18,929 nucleotides of DNA from Synergistaceae bacterium (lineage in GTDB: Bacteria > Synergistota > Synergistia > Synergistales > Aminobacteriaceae), in the NCBI GenBank assembly GCA_009778055.1, contig WRKN01000024.1:1-18929 (forward strand), read 5' to 3'. Below, in pieces: positions 1 to 7,266 of the stretch (within the stretch, counting starts at the first letter, position 1; every line of letters begins with the position of its first letter). A model generated the notes under the pieces. The model did no database searches. It was not told where the DNA came from and saw only the letters and a list, made by a program, of their open reading frames with translations. The translations under genes were made by a program, and so were the position numbers.

Positions 1-84
1 CAAATAATACTTGACGGCCTCGGCAACTCCCAGCTTCCCGGCCTTAATGGAAGCCGAAAGTTCCAGCGCGCTTATGTTTTTCAT
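1..84 (-). CDS. gatA: GatA-type amidase, N-terminal fragment
   Basis: Only the first 28 codons are inside the window; the gene runs off the left edge. The peptide starts MKNISALELSASIKAG and continues with a helix ending VKYYL. This fits the N-terminal helix of Asp-tRNA(Asn)/Glu-tRNA(Gln) amidotransferase subunit A (typical form: ELTAHEL...LKKGEISSVELT). GatA is the amidase-signature glutaminase of GatCAB, but its Ser-cisSer-Lys site is outside the window. The ATG at 84 follows an AAGGTGGG ribosome site; an in-frame GTG lies five codons upstream. A palindromic promoter at 115-186 drives it, and a homologous promoter precedes the operon that carries gatC at 8673. The short length limits certainty, and another amidase-signature enzyme is possible. 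Confidence 0.6.
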   Translation of the reverse strand, partial: MKNISALELSASIKAGKLGVAEAVKYYL

Positions 85-114
85 TCCGCCCACCTTCACT
101 TTTGTTTGGAACAT

Positions 115-186
115 TAGGATAATACCGCTGTCTTGATAAGTAAAATTAATGATACTTATTATAATAATAAGTATCGCTGAATTTTA
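115..186 (-). promoter_or_regulatory. Palindromic operator and promoter of gatA (copy A)
   Basis: Read on the minus strand, this is a long interrupted palindrome (141-186) with core arms GATACTTAT and ATAAGTATC. A conserved tract, TTATCAAGACA, follows, and then a probable -10 TATTAT (119-124 on the plus strand). About 72 bases match 7141-7211 in the opposite orientation with few mismatches. One core base pair differs in a compensated way: A-T here, G-C there. Similarity stops at the outer end of the palindrome and decays after the -10. The -35 position would fall in the gene-proximal arm, so a protein bound here could block polymerase; that is inference. The rest of the gap to 392 holds no ORF, RNA gene or convincing terminator that I can see. 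Confidence 0.72.
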
Positions 187-392
187 TATGATTTGGAGCC
201 GTTACATCGGAGAATACAAATGTCGTGATGGACGCCCGTAGAGCTTATTCTGTGGACAAATTTTCCTCTCTGACAGTATCTTCTTCATGAAAAATAACGA
301 CAACACCAAACTAAGGATTAACGCAAGGCTGGGGCGCGTCCCCGCTTCGACAGCCCCAAAAGCTCACCGTTCCCACGTAGCTGGTTCACTAC

Positions 393-1031
393 TTATCCAG
401 CGGCTTTATTATGGAGCAGCCAAAGGACGCAAAGAGCGAGGATTCCGAAAGGTAAACCGGCAACTCTGCAGCCTCCTCCGCCTGAACCCCCATTACCAGG
501 AGATGTGCCGCCGTCTGGCGTTCGACTGGAGAAAAGTACCTCCGCCTCAACAGCTCCGTTTGTCAGCCCGTCCTGGTCTGCCCAACCGCCGTCTTCGACT
601 GCAATCGTGTTGCCCGTGGTGGCCACGGGGTAATAATTGCCGGTAATCCTGTTCCGCAGCCACACTTTATCGTGAGGGATGTTTCGGTGGTTGATTTCCA
701 ACGTACTATGACCTTGTTGCAAGCCGGATTTTATGCAAAAACCGCCGCTGAAAAAATATTTTCCGTCAAGGTCGGCTCTTACGGAGTTCCCGTGATGATG
801 CCGGTTAAGTTGCGGGTTTAGTCCGTCACACCAGACATTCTTACCGTTACCGTAATGGTCTTGATGGTTGTAGTGGTGAAAATTGTTTCCAAGATGATGA
901 TTTCCTCCCGAACCATGCCCGGGTTCCGGATGATGGCCGCCGCCATGCCCTCCGAGCGCTACCGTTACGGTCAACGCCGTCACCGCCAATACCACGCCTC
1001 CAACTATAAGCAAATTCTGAAATACTTTCAC
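393..1031 (-). CDS. His-rich exported protein with Synergist-CTERM sorting signal
   Basis: This 212-residue protein has a hydrophobic export segment (residues 5-27) and then a His/Gly-rich stretch with ten His between residues 29 and 59. Another HHH follows at 78-80. A middle domain (about 66-170) holds Cys68, Cys99 and an Asp/Gly-rich loop, ADQDGLTNG. The end is a Gly/Ser-rich linker, one Cys (188), a hydrophobic helix (about 189-206) and a weakly basic tail (HNK). That layout matches the Synergist-CTERM family of surface sorting signals, so the protein is probably exported and processed at its C-terminus. The start is GTG at 1031, behind an AGGAGG ribosome site, with a good promoter at 1086-1114. 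Metal binding is suggested by the His content but not shown. Confidence 0.8.
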   Translation of the reverse strand: MKVFQNLLIVGGVVLAVTALTVTVALGGHGGGHHPEPGHGSGGNHHLGNNFHHYNHQDHYGNGKNVWCDGLNPQLNRHHHGNSVRADLDGKYFFSGGFCIKSGLQQGHSTLEINHRNIPHDKVWLRNRITGNYYPVATTGNTIAVEDGGWADQDGLTNGAVEAEVLFSSRTPDGGTSPGNGGSGGGGCRVAGLPFGILALCVLWLLHNKAAG

Positions 1032-1085
1032 AAGCCCTCGCCTCCTCGTTGTTGCCGCCCTTGATTATGATTAAACATCATACAC

Positions 1086-1114
1086 ACCATAGATACCCAG
1101 AGTAACATTGTCAA
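1086..1114 (-). promoter_or_regulatory. Sigma-70-type promoter of the Synergist-CTERM gene
   Basis: On the minus strand a perfect TTGACA (1109-1114) is separated by 17 bases from TATGGT (1086-1091), a fair -10. Transcription would begin near 1079 and leave a leader of about 48 bases before the GTG at 1031. The reading is sequence-based only. Confidence 0.6.
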
Positions 1115-1216
1115 GGGGGGTAAATCATAACAGAAAACGAAGCCCATATGAGTAGCGCAGACACGTTTATGTTACAATGTTGAGCTAAATTAGTTACGGC
1201 GGAAGGAGAGGAAGGC

Positions 1217-1534
1217 ATGGCAAAATGCGGCTGCAATGTGCGTATACGTAAATCCGTTACAATCGCTGTCTTAGCTGTGTTCGTTTTAGCGCTGTGTTCT
1301 CCCGTGCTGGCTTTTGCCGTTGAGAGTAATAAAACACACCAGACACACCAAACACACCAGGAAAACATTCCCTGCCGCGCGTTGATTTGCCAAGTATGCC
1401 CCTGTTCGGCCTATCCGGCACAGTTTTGTGATACCAATAGCTTTACAACTGTATTTAAGGCGGATATAGCCTATAAAGAACAATTCCATATCGAAAATTC
1501 AATTCGTTCCATTTTCAAGCCCCCAAAAGTTTAG
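1217..1534 (+). CDS. Small exported protein with THQ triplets and a Cys cluster
   Basis: A 105-residue protein that I do not recognise. A strong ribosome site, AAGGAGAGG, precedes the ATG. Residues 10-34 look like a signal peptide: RIRK, then a hydrophobic core ending LAFA, with cleavage likely before VES. The predicted mature part starts with three exact THQ triplets (residues 40-48). A Cys cluster follows (Cys53, 58, 61, 63, 71; CRALICQVCPC). The rest has no visible motif. The His and Cys content would suit metal or thiol chemistry, but this is a guess. It lies 88 bases upstream of the transporter genes on the same strand and may be co-transcribed with them. A possible -10, TACAAT, lies at 1173-1178 without a clear -35. 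Confidence 0.6.
   Translation: MAKCGCNVRIRKSVTIAVLAVFVLALCSPVLAFAVESNKTHQTHQTHQENIPCRALICQVCPCSAYPAQFCDTNSFTTVFKADIAYKEQFHIENSIRSIFKPPKV
1334..1360 (+). repeat. Three tandem 9-base units encoding THQ
   Basis: Three consecutive 9-base units, ACACACCAG / ACACACCAA / ACACACCAG, each encode Thr-His-Gln. They lie in frame just after the predicted signal peptide. A 9-base period can change in copy number without breaking the frame. Confidence 0.85.
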
Positions 1535-1571
1535 GCAAGCCGGGTTCCATATACCTTATAGAGCCTGATGT

Positions 1572-1595
1572 TTCCATGCCTTTCTCCGCATGGAA
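1572..1595 (+). promoter_or_regulatory. Perfect 8-bp hairpin upstream of the transporter genes
   Basis: TTCCATGC (1572-1579), an 8-base loop and GCATGGAA (1588-1595) form a perfect stem. It ends 11 bases before the ribosome site (1607-1614) of the gene at 1623. No T-run follows, so it does not look like an intrinsic terminator. It could be a leader structure affecting RNA stability or translation. An ATG inside the 3' arm (1590) would extend the downstream ORF but has no ribosome site. Confidence 0.4.
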
Positions 1596-1622
1596 GCCGC
1601 AAATTTGGGGGAGGTTATTTTC

Positions 1623-2153
1623 GTGAAAAAACATTTCATCTTGTCCGCTGTAGTCGTTGTGGCAATCATAACCGTTTTTATCGGTTACGCCAACCAAAGC
1701 GCCGAAGGCGCGGATGTCGGCGATAACGGGAACGTAAACCCTATGGCTAAATATGTTGGAAATCAGAAAAATTTCCCGCCGCCGCCTTTTGACGTGGATA
1801 TTGATTTCACAGCGTTGAGCGGCACAAACTTTGACGAGGAATTTTCCAATGTAATGTTTATGAGCCCGGGGGATTATCTTGGAAAAACATTCAGGTTGAT
1901 CGGGCCGTATTCCGGTTTTTTGGATGAAGACTCCAACCGGTATTACCACTATGTGCTTGTCGATGACGAAGCCGGCTGCTGTATTCGATATGTGGAGTTT
2001 GCGTGGAACGACGGCCGCGTCCCTGCCGAATATCCCGAGGAAAAAAGCATAATCGACGTGGCGGGGGAATTTAGCAGGTACTTTGACGAGGGGTTCGGCA
2101 CAAATTTCCATTATCTGAAAGTTGACGGCATATCCGTTGTGAGGAAAAAATGA
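1623..2153 (+). CDS. Exported protein, probable OB-fold-like domain, next to an ABC exporter
   Basis: A 176-residue protein with an N-terminal hydrophobic segment (residues 4-22) that acts as a signal or anchor. A low-complexity linker contains FPPPPF (51-56). A beta-rich domain covers about 80-175: GKTFRLIG, then YYHYVLVDDEAGCC with Cys119-Cys120, then IIDVAGEF. The strand pattern around a 'modify/define/combine' order resembles small OB-fold proteins; this is my reading of the pattern, not a family match. The GTG at 1623 is chosen because GGGGGAGG ends 8 bases upstream; the longer ORF from ATG 1590 lacks such a site. It overlaps the next gene by 4 bases (ATGA), so the two are translationally coupled. 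Function unknown; probably an extracytoplasmic partner of the permease. Confidence 0.6.
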   Translation: MKKHFILSAVVVVAIITVFIGYANQSAEGADVGDNGNVNPMAKYVGNQKNFPPPPFDVDIDFTALSGTNFDEEFSNVMFMSPGDYLGKTFRLIGPYSGFLDEDSNRYYHYVLVDDEAGCCIRYVEFAWNDGRVPAEYPEEKSIIDVAGEFSRYFDEGFGTNFHYLKVDGISVVRKK

Positions 2154-2569
2154 AGAGGCTTGCGCTTTTTACGGTATCCGTTATTGTTGCCGGCCTGGTC
2201 GTTGCCTACGCCGACAGGGGCGGCGAGGAAATAAAAGCGTCAAGCGTAAAGGCGCTGAGCATAAATGATATTCAGTCAGACCCGTTATCCTTTACCGGCG
2301 AGATTAAAATAAACGGAGTTGCGGCGGCATTTTCGGAAGCCGACGAAACGTTTTTCGGAATTATGGATACCGCCGAACTCATGGCCTGCAAAGACTTATA
2401 TTGCGGCGCCTATGCGCTTCCCGCAAAATATACCGGAAGCAGTCCCATGCCTAAACTCGCCGACGTGGTGGACGTCACAGGAAGTTTTGTGAAAACCGAT
2501 ACCGAATTTTATTTCGCCGTAACGGATTTTGAGGTCAGGCGAAACATCATGAGGCTCATTTCAAGGTAG
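2150..2569 (+). CDS. Second small exported OB-fold-like protein
   Basis: This 139-residue protein has a short signal or anchor (MKRLALFTVSVIVAGLVVAYA). A beta-rich domain follows from about residue 45, with FTGEIKINGVAAAF, FFGIMDTAEL and DVVDVTGSFV in the order seen in OB-fold-like domains. Cys80 and Cys85 (ACKDLYC) could bind a metal or form a disulfide. Its start overlaps the upstream stop by 4 bases, and the permease begins 18 bases after its stop. It looks like a shorter relative in architecture of the preceding protein, which suggests that the pair works together on the outer side of the membrane. No named family is recognised with certainty. Confidence 0.6.
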   Translation: MKRLALFTVSVIVAGLVVAYADRGGEEIKASSVKALSINDIQSDPLSFTGEIKINGVAAAFSEADETFFGIMDTAELMACKDLYCGAYALPAKYTGSSPMPKLADVVDVTGSFVKTDTEFYFAVTDFEVRRNIMRLISR

Positions 2570-2587
2570 AGAGGATACTGCGTTACT

Positions 2588-3754
2588 ATGAATATACCCA
2601 AACTTGTATGTAAAAACCTTTTGCGCAGAAAGGGAAGATTTATTTTCACGCTTCTTGGAATCACTATCGGAATGGCGTCGTTTGTGGCTTTGCTTTCACT
2701 GGGGGGGAACATGCGCGGCGAGGTTACGAAACAGGCCGGCGCGCTTGGCGCGAACCTCATCATTACGCCCAAAAACTGGTGCGCTTATGACCAGATTTCG
2801 ATTTTAACGGGGGAATCGCTTCCCGAATCACTCCAGTATGACGTATTGGACAAAGTTTCCGCCATAGACGGGATTACGGCGGTTCCTTACCTTACGCAAA
2901 AGACGGCCGTACAAAACAATCCCGTTTTGGTCACCGGTATCCTGCCGGGAGAAATGAAGGATTTCAAAGGATGGGAGCTGAAAGAAGGCGATTATTTTGT
3001 TTCCCCCGATGAAAGAGCCGCGGTCATTGGTTCAAGCATCGCAAATCAATTTGATTTGGGATTGAACGACGTGCTGACGATAAGGGGCGGGAGGTTTCCT
3101 GTAAAAGCAATTCTTCAGGCGACGGGAAGCAACGACGACGCTTCCGTATATCTCCCCGTTTCCGTTGTTCAGGAAATTTACGACGTGGAGGGCTATATTT
3201 CTTATATAGCGGCAAAAGTTGACGACATAACAAGGCTGGACAGCTACATAGCCGCCGTTGTAGACGTTGCCAACGTGGCGGTGACCTCGGACAGGCAGCT
3301 TTTAAGCTCGGTATTGGCTATTCTCGGCGCGGTCAATACGACTTTGCAGCTTATAGCCGGGGTAGCGTTGATCGCCGCCGCCTTTGGGATCGTCAACACT
3401 ATGATGACCGCAACTTACGAACGGCGGCGGGAAATAGGAATACTGCGCGCCATTGGCGCTAAAAGCAGCGCGATTTTCAATATATTTCTGTTGGAGTCGG
3501 GGTTGTACGGCTTGCTTGGCGGAGTTACCGGAGTGGCCGCCGGGTTTGTCGTCTCTGTTTTCGCCGCGCCGCTTATTGCGCAAAGCGATTTTACCGCCCT
3601 GCTGAAAGGAGCGGCGCCGACGGCAAGCCTTGACGCCTCTATTGTTTTGAGGGCAATCCTGTTTTCAATCGTCATCTCCATCGCGTCAGGTCTTTATCCC
3701 GCGTGGAAAGCGGCAAAATTAACGCCGGTGGAGGCGATAAGCCATTATGAATAA
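2588..3754 (+). CDS. MacB/FtsX-type ABC transporter permease
   Basis: The 388 residues follow the MacB/LolC/FtsX plan. One membrane segment (about 18-38) follows basic residues (LLRRKGRF). A large extracytoplasmic domain (about 40-240) comes next, then three C-terminal membrane segments between about 245 and 375. The cytoplasmic coupling loop carries the family motif RRREIGILRAIGA. These permeases do not usually move small solutes across the membrane; they transmit ATPase motion to outer-side partners, extruding substrates or lipoproteins. The gene overlaps the ATPase gene by 8 bases, and two small exported proteins lie directly upstream, as expected for such partners. The outer domain contains a Trp-Cys (ITPKNWCAYDQ). 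The substrate cannot be read from the sequence. Confidence 0.9.
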   Translation: MNIPKLVCKNLLRRKGRFIFTLLGITIGMASFVALLSLGGNMRGEVTKQAGALGANLIITPKNWCAYDQISILTGESLPESLQYDVLDKVSAIDGITAVPYLTQKTAVQNNPVLVTGILPGEMKDFKGWELKEGDYFVSPDERAAVIGSSIANQFDLGLNDVLTIRGGRFPVKAILQATGSNDDASVYLPVSVVQEIYDVEGYISYIAAKVDDITRLDSYIAAVVDVANVAVTSDRQLLSSVLAILGAVNTTLQLIAGVALIAAAFGIVNTMMTATYERRREIGILRAIGAKSSAIFNIFLLESGLYGLLGGVTGVAAGFVVSVFAAPLIAQSDFTALLKGAAPTASLDASIVLRAILFSIVISIASGLYPAWKAAKLTPVEAISHYE

Positions 3755-4448
3755 GGCCGTCGTAAAAACGGAAAATTTAACAAAGACATACGGAAACAGC
3801 AGGGTAAAAACACACGCCTTGAAGAGTGTGGACATGGAAATCCCAAACGGGTCTTTTTCCTGCATTACAGGCCCTTCCGGGCATGGTAAAAGCACTTTGC
3901 TGCACTTGATCGGCGGGCTTGACAGGCCGACGGGAGGAAGCGTCTTTATTGACGGAACGGATATTTCGGCGTTGAGCGACAACAAACTCGCGGAGCTCAG
4001 AGCCGAAAAAATAGGCTTCGTATTCCAGTTTTACAACCTGCTTCAAAACCTGACGGCATTGGAAAATGTTGAAACGGCCATGATGTTCAAAAAGGGGCCG
4101 CAAAAAGCGCGGAAGGAAGCAAAAGAACTGCTTGAGTTGGTAGGGCTTTCCGATAAAGCGGACGCAAAGCCTTTCGAGCTTTCAGGAGGGCAGCAGCAAA
4201 GGGTTTCTATCGCCAGAGCGTTCGCCAACGACCCGGACATTCTTCTAATGGACGAGCCGACCGGAAATTTAGATTCGGAGTCCGAAGAAGAGGTGTTGAA
4301 GCGCATATTTGACATTCATAAAATGGGAAAGACCATCGTTATCGTTACCCACAACAACGAACTTGCTGAAAAAGCCGAGATGCTTTTTGAAATTCGCGAC
4401 GGGAAGTTATGCGAAAGGGAGCGAAAATTATTGAACACAGAAAAGTAA
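3747..4448 (+). CDS. ABC transporter ATPase, LolD/MacB/FtsE type
   Basis: The 233-residue ATPase is complete. Walker A is GPSGHGKST (42-50), with His where Ser is usual in this family. The Q-loop is FQFYNLLQ (Gln94), the signature is LSGGQQQR (145-152), Walker B is ILLMDEPTGNLD (165-176), and the H-loop is THN (His202). The Q-loop and D-loop wording is typical of the LolD/MacB/FtsE class, and it matches the permease it overlaps. It powers the mechanotransmission permease upstream. It is the last gene of the block; no clear terminator is seen in the 105 bases before the next gene. Confidence 0.93.
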   Translation: MNKAVVKTENLTKTYGNSRVKTHALKSVDMEIPNGSFSCITGPSGHGKSTLLHLIGGLDRPTGGSVFIDGTDISALSDNKLAELRAEKIGFVFQFYNLLQNLTALENVETAMMFKKGPQKARKEAKELLELVGLSDKADAKPFELSGGQQQRVSIARAFANDPDILLMDEPTGNLDSESEEEVLKRIFDIHKMGKTIVIVTHNNELAEKAEMLFEIRDGKLCERERKLLNTEK

Positions 4449-4553
4449 CCGGTCAGGAAACACGTTTTAACATATACAACCCCCCTTCCGGATTTTGTGG
4501 TGTAAACTTTTTCCTGCGTGCAAATTCATGCTGTAATGAAAGGGTGAACGATC

Positions 4554-7115
4554 TTGTCAATAGGTAACAGGGTGAGCACAGGTATGCCGGGGCTCGACGG
4601 GGCGATTGACATGCTGCGGCTGGGGGACAACGTCGTATGGCAGGTGCAGTCCATTGACGACTATCTTCAGGTCGTGCGCCCGTATATCGGGCAGACAAAA
4701 AAGGATGGGTACAAGCTCGTTTACTTTCGGTTCGGAAGCCATGAGCCGCTGATGGGGGAAAGCGAGCCCTCCGTCTTTTATAAGCTCGATACGTCCGAGG
4801 GGTTTGAGGTTTTCGCCGCTAAAATCCACGATATCATCGAGCGCGAGGGCGAAAAGGCGTTCTATGTGTTCGACTGCCTGAGCGACCTTTTGGATAGCTG
4901 GCATTCGGACATGATGGTTGGCAATTTTTTCCGCATAGCCTGCCCCTTCCTATACCAGTTGGACACTGTCGCGTATTTCGCCCTTATCAGAGGCGCGCAC
5001 ACCCACGGCACGATTGCCCGCATACGGGAGACGACTCAAGTCCTGCTCGACGTGCACAGCATTGACGGCAAGCTTTATATCCATCCGCTCAAGGTGTGGG
5101 AAAGATATTCCCCCACCATGTTCTTTCCGCACCTGATCGAGGGAGGGGAAGCCGTCTCGATCACGTCCAGCGCCGACGCGGCCGCGCTTTTTTCGCGGGT
5201 CGGCCGCTATACGCAGCATGGGGATCATTGGAGCCGCACGCTTGAACGCGCGCGCGCGCTGCTTGACGGGGATGAAAAATTTAAGGAAGAACAGGAAGAA
5301 ATGAAGCGGCTTCTCATCGGCCTGATTATCGGCAAAGAGCCGCGCATAACGGAACTTGCCGTCAGGCATTTCACGCTTGGAGACATCCTCGACATCACGG
5401 AACGGGAGATTGGGACGGGTTTTATCGGCGGGAAAAGCGTGGGGATGCTGATTGCCAGAAAAATCCTCGAAACAAACGCCGGGGACGACACGCTCCTCCA
5501 TTTAGAGCCGCATGATTCCTACTACATCGGTTCGGATCTTTTCTATACGTACATCGTGCAAAACGGATGGTGGGATCTGCGTATCAAGCAGAAAACGCCC
5601 GAGGGGTATTTTGCCGTCGCGGGAGAATTGCGCGAAAAAATGCTGCAAGGTAAATTCCCGAACGCCATAAGGGAACAGTTTATTCAAATGCTGGAGCGTT
5701 TTGGGCAGTCGCCTATTGTCGTCCGCTCAAGCTCGCTGCGGGAGGATAATTTCGGCAACGCGTTCGCGGGTAAATATGAAAGCGTCTTTTGCGCAAACCA
5801 GGGCACGCCGGAGGAGCGTATCGAGGCGTTTGAACAGGCCGTGCGCAGAGTCTACGCCAGCACCATGAGCGACGACGCGCTGGCTTACCGCCGGCGGCGC
5901 GGCCTTGCGAATCTGGACGAGCAAATGGCCATACTCGTCCAGCGTGTGTCGGGAAACCACTACGGAGAGCTGTATTTCCCGCACGTGGCGGGCGTCGGGA
6001 ATTCCTCCAACCTGTATGTGTGGGATAAGTCCATGGACCCCAGCTCCGGTATGCTGCGTATAGTTTTCGGGCTGGGGACTCGCGCGGTCGACCGCGTATC
6101 AGGCGACTACGCGAGGTTAGTCCCGCTGGATCATCCCGCGAAAAGGCCGCCCGTCAGTTACGGCGATGAAAAGAAGTTTTCGCAGCATTACGCGGACGTG
6201 CTCGACTTGCGCGACAACCGGTTGACGGAAGCGTCCCTGGAGGATTTGTCGGAGCGGGACTTAAAAACGGACAAAAGCATTTTCTTCAGCGAGGATACCT
6301 CCGAGATAAACCGGCTGCGCGAACTCGGGCGCAGCATAAGCCGCACCCCTAAAATCGCGGACTTCAAAAAGCTGCTGGCCAGGACGGAATTCCCCCAATT
6401 TGCCCGCGCGGCGCTTAAAACGCTGTCCGGGGCCTATGACTATCCGGTGGATATCGAATTCACCGTGAATTTCAGGCCGGACGGCGATTTCGGATTCAGC
6501 CTGCTGCAATGCAGGCCCCTTCAGACGAAAGGGCTTGGCAAGGCGATAGAGTTCGCGCGCCCGGAACAGGATCGGATATTTTTCTCGTCCGCCGGCAATT
6601 TTATGGGGGGGAACGTCAGGCTGCGCTTTGACCACGCCGTTTTTGTCAGGATAAAGGAATATCTGGAGCTTACCGAACAGCATAAACATCAGGTCGCGCG
6701 CCTGATAGGCATGATAAACCAAAAGCTGAAAGAGAAAACCGTGTTGCTGCTGGGTCCGGGCAGATGGGGCACGACCACGCCGTCTCTCGGCGTCCCGGTC
6801 AGTTTCAGCGAGCTGTGCGACATGGCGGCTATATGCGAAGTGTCGTACCCAAAAGCGGGCGTCGTGCCGGAGCTGTCTTTCGGAAGCCACTTTTTCCAAG
6901 ATATCGTTGAATCCGACATCTTTTATGCCGCGGTTTTTGACGGGGAGCCGGACGTCGTATTCCGCCCCGACCAGATTCTGGCAAGAGATAATCTGCTGGG
7001 GACGGTTTTGGAAGGGTACGAAACATGGGAGCCTGTGATTCACGTCTCGGCGACCCCCGGCCTTATCCTGCACTCCGACATCGCAAACCAGGAGCTGCTG
7101 ATTTATTGGGATTAA
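4554..7115 (+). CDS. PEP/pyruvate-binding protein fused to a degenerate KaiC-like domain
   Basis: An 853-residue protein of three parts. Residues 1-220 resemble the KaiC/RadA ATPase fold (STGMPGLDGAIDMLRLGDNVVW; a Walker-B-like FYVFDCLSDLL) but lack the GxxGxGKS Walker A, so this part probably does not hydrolyse ATP. Residues about 285-660 are a PPDK/PpsA N-terminal ATP-grasp domain: IGGKSVGML (291), IVVRSSSLRED (388) and the closing DIEFTVNF...LLQCRPLQ (from 633). The last 190 residues include LLLGPGRWGTTTPSLG. The swivelling phosphohistidine domain (TSHAA motif) and the PEP-binding barrel of true dikinases are absent, so it cannot run the full PpsA/PPDK reaction alone. The start is TTG 4554 with GAAAGGG upstream. 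The true ppdK of this organism lies at 12059-14707. Substrate unknown. Confidence 0.8.
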   Translation: MSIGNRVSTGMPGLDGAIDMLRLGDNVVWQVQSIDDYLQVVRPYIGQTKKDGYKLVYFRFGSHEPLMGESEPSVFYKLDTSEGFEVFAAKIHDIIEREGEKAFYVFDCLSDLLDSWHSDMMVGNFFRIACPFLYQLDTVAYFALIRGAHTHGTIARIRETTQVLLDVHSIDGKLYIHPLKVWERYSPTMFFPHLIEGGEAVSITSSADAAALFSRVGRYTQHGDHWSRTLERARALLDGDEKFKEEQEEMKRLLIGLIIGKEPRITELAVRHFTLGDILDITEREIGTGFIGGKSVGMLIARKILETNAGDDTLLHLEPHDSYYIGSDLFYTYIVQNGWWDLRIKQKTPEGYFAVAGELREKMLQGKFPNAIREQFIQMLERFGQSPIVVRSSSLREDNFGNAFAGKYESVFCANQGTPEERIEAFEQAVRRVYASTMSDDALAYRRRRGLANLDEQMAILVQRVSGNHYGELYFPHVAGVGNSSNLYVWDKSMDPSSGMLRIVFGLGTRAVDRVSGDYARLVPLDHPAKRPPVSYGDEKKFSQHYADVLDLRDNRLTEASLEDLSERDLKTDKSIFFSEDTSEINRLRELGRSISRTPKIADFKKLLARTEFPQFARAALKTLSGAYDYPVDIEFTVNFRPDGDFGFSLLQCRPLQTKGLGKAIEFARPEQDRIFFSSAGNFMGGNVRLRFDHAVFVRIKEYLELTEQHKHQVARLIGMINQKLKEKTVLLLGPGRWGTTTPSLGVPVSFSELCDMAAICEVSYPKAGVVPELSFGSHFFQDIVESDIFYAAVFDGEPDVVFRPDQILARDNLLGTVLEGYETWEPVIHVSATPGLILHSDIANQELLIYWD

Positions 7116-7140
7116 GAAGAGGGCGGCGCGTGAACTGCAC

Positions 7141-7211
7141 TAAAATCAGTGATGCTTATCATAGTTATAAGCATCATTAATTTTATTTATCAAGACAACA
7201 GTATTATCCTA
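7141..7211 (+). promoter_or_regulatory. Palindromic operator and promoter of the hisH-hisF-gatC-argG operon (copy B)
   Basis: This is an interrupted palindrome (7141-7185), core arms GATGCTTAT and ATAAGCATC, extended outward by TAAAAT and ATTTTA. The conserved TTATCAAGACA and a probable -10 TATTAT (7202-7207) follow. It is the reverse-oriented counterpart of 115-186. With a 17-19 base spacer, the -35 falls on the downstream arm (TTAATTTT). That suggests a regulator competing with polymerase, though an upstream activator site is possible. The leader to the hisH start is about 50 bases and shows no ARG box, T-box or other known riboswitch features. The palindrome might also help to end transcription from the gene stopping at 7115. 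Confidence 0.72.
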
Positions 7212-7266
7212 TACGTTGAATAAAAGTCATGCGTTTTAAGATTCGGGCATATTGGAGGTCATGATG

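Noticed and set aside
328..358. GC-rich inverted pairs after the Synergist-CTERM gene as a terminator.
   Set aside because: The stems are short and interrupted and no T-run follows on the minus strand.
287..646. A 119-codon plus-strand frame.
   Set aside because: It overlaps the 3' half of the Synergist-CTERM gene on the other strand, has no ribosome site, and its product is basic and featureless.
1102..1181. Inverted AACATTGT / ACAATGTT pair between the divergent genes as an operator.
   Set aside because: Eight bases separated by more than 60 is too little to support a claim; one half is part of the TTGACA promoter.
115..7211. The inverted copies could be terminal repeats of a 7-kb mobile element.
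   Set aside because: No transposase or integrase lies between them and no target-site duplication is seen. Each copy sits in the right place to be a promoter of the gene outside the segment. A past inversion between the copies remains possible.
7252..7266. Longer hisH starting at TTG 7252.
   Set aside because: The TTG overlaps the GGAGG ribosome site itself; ATG 7267 has good spacing and gives the usual HisH N-terminus.
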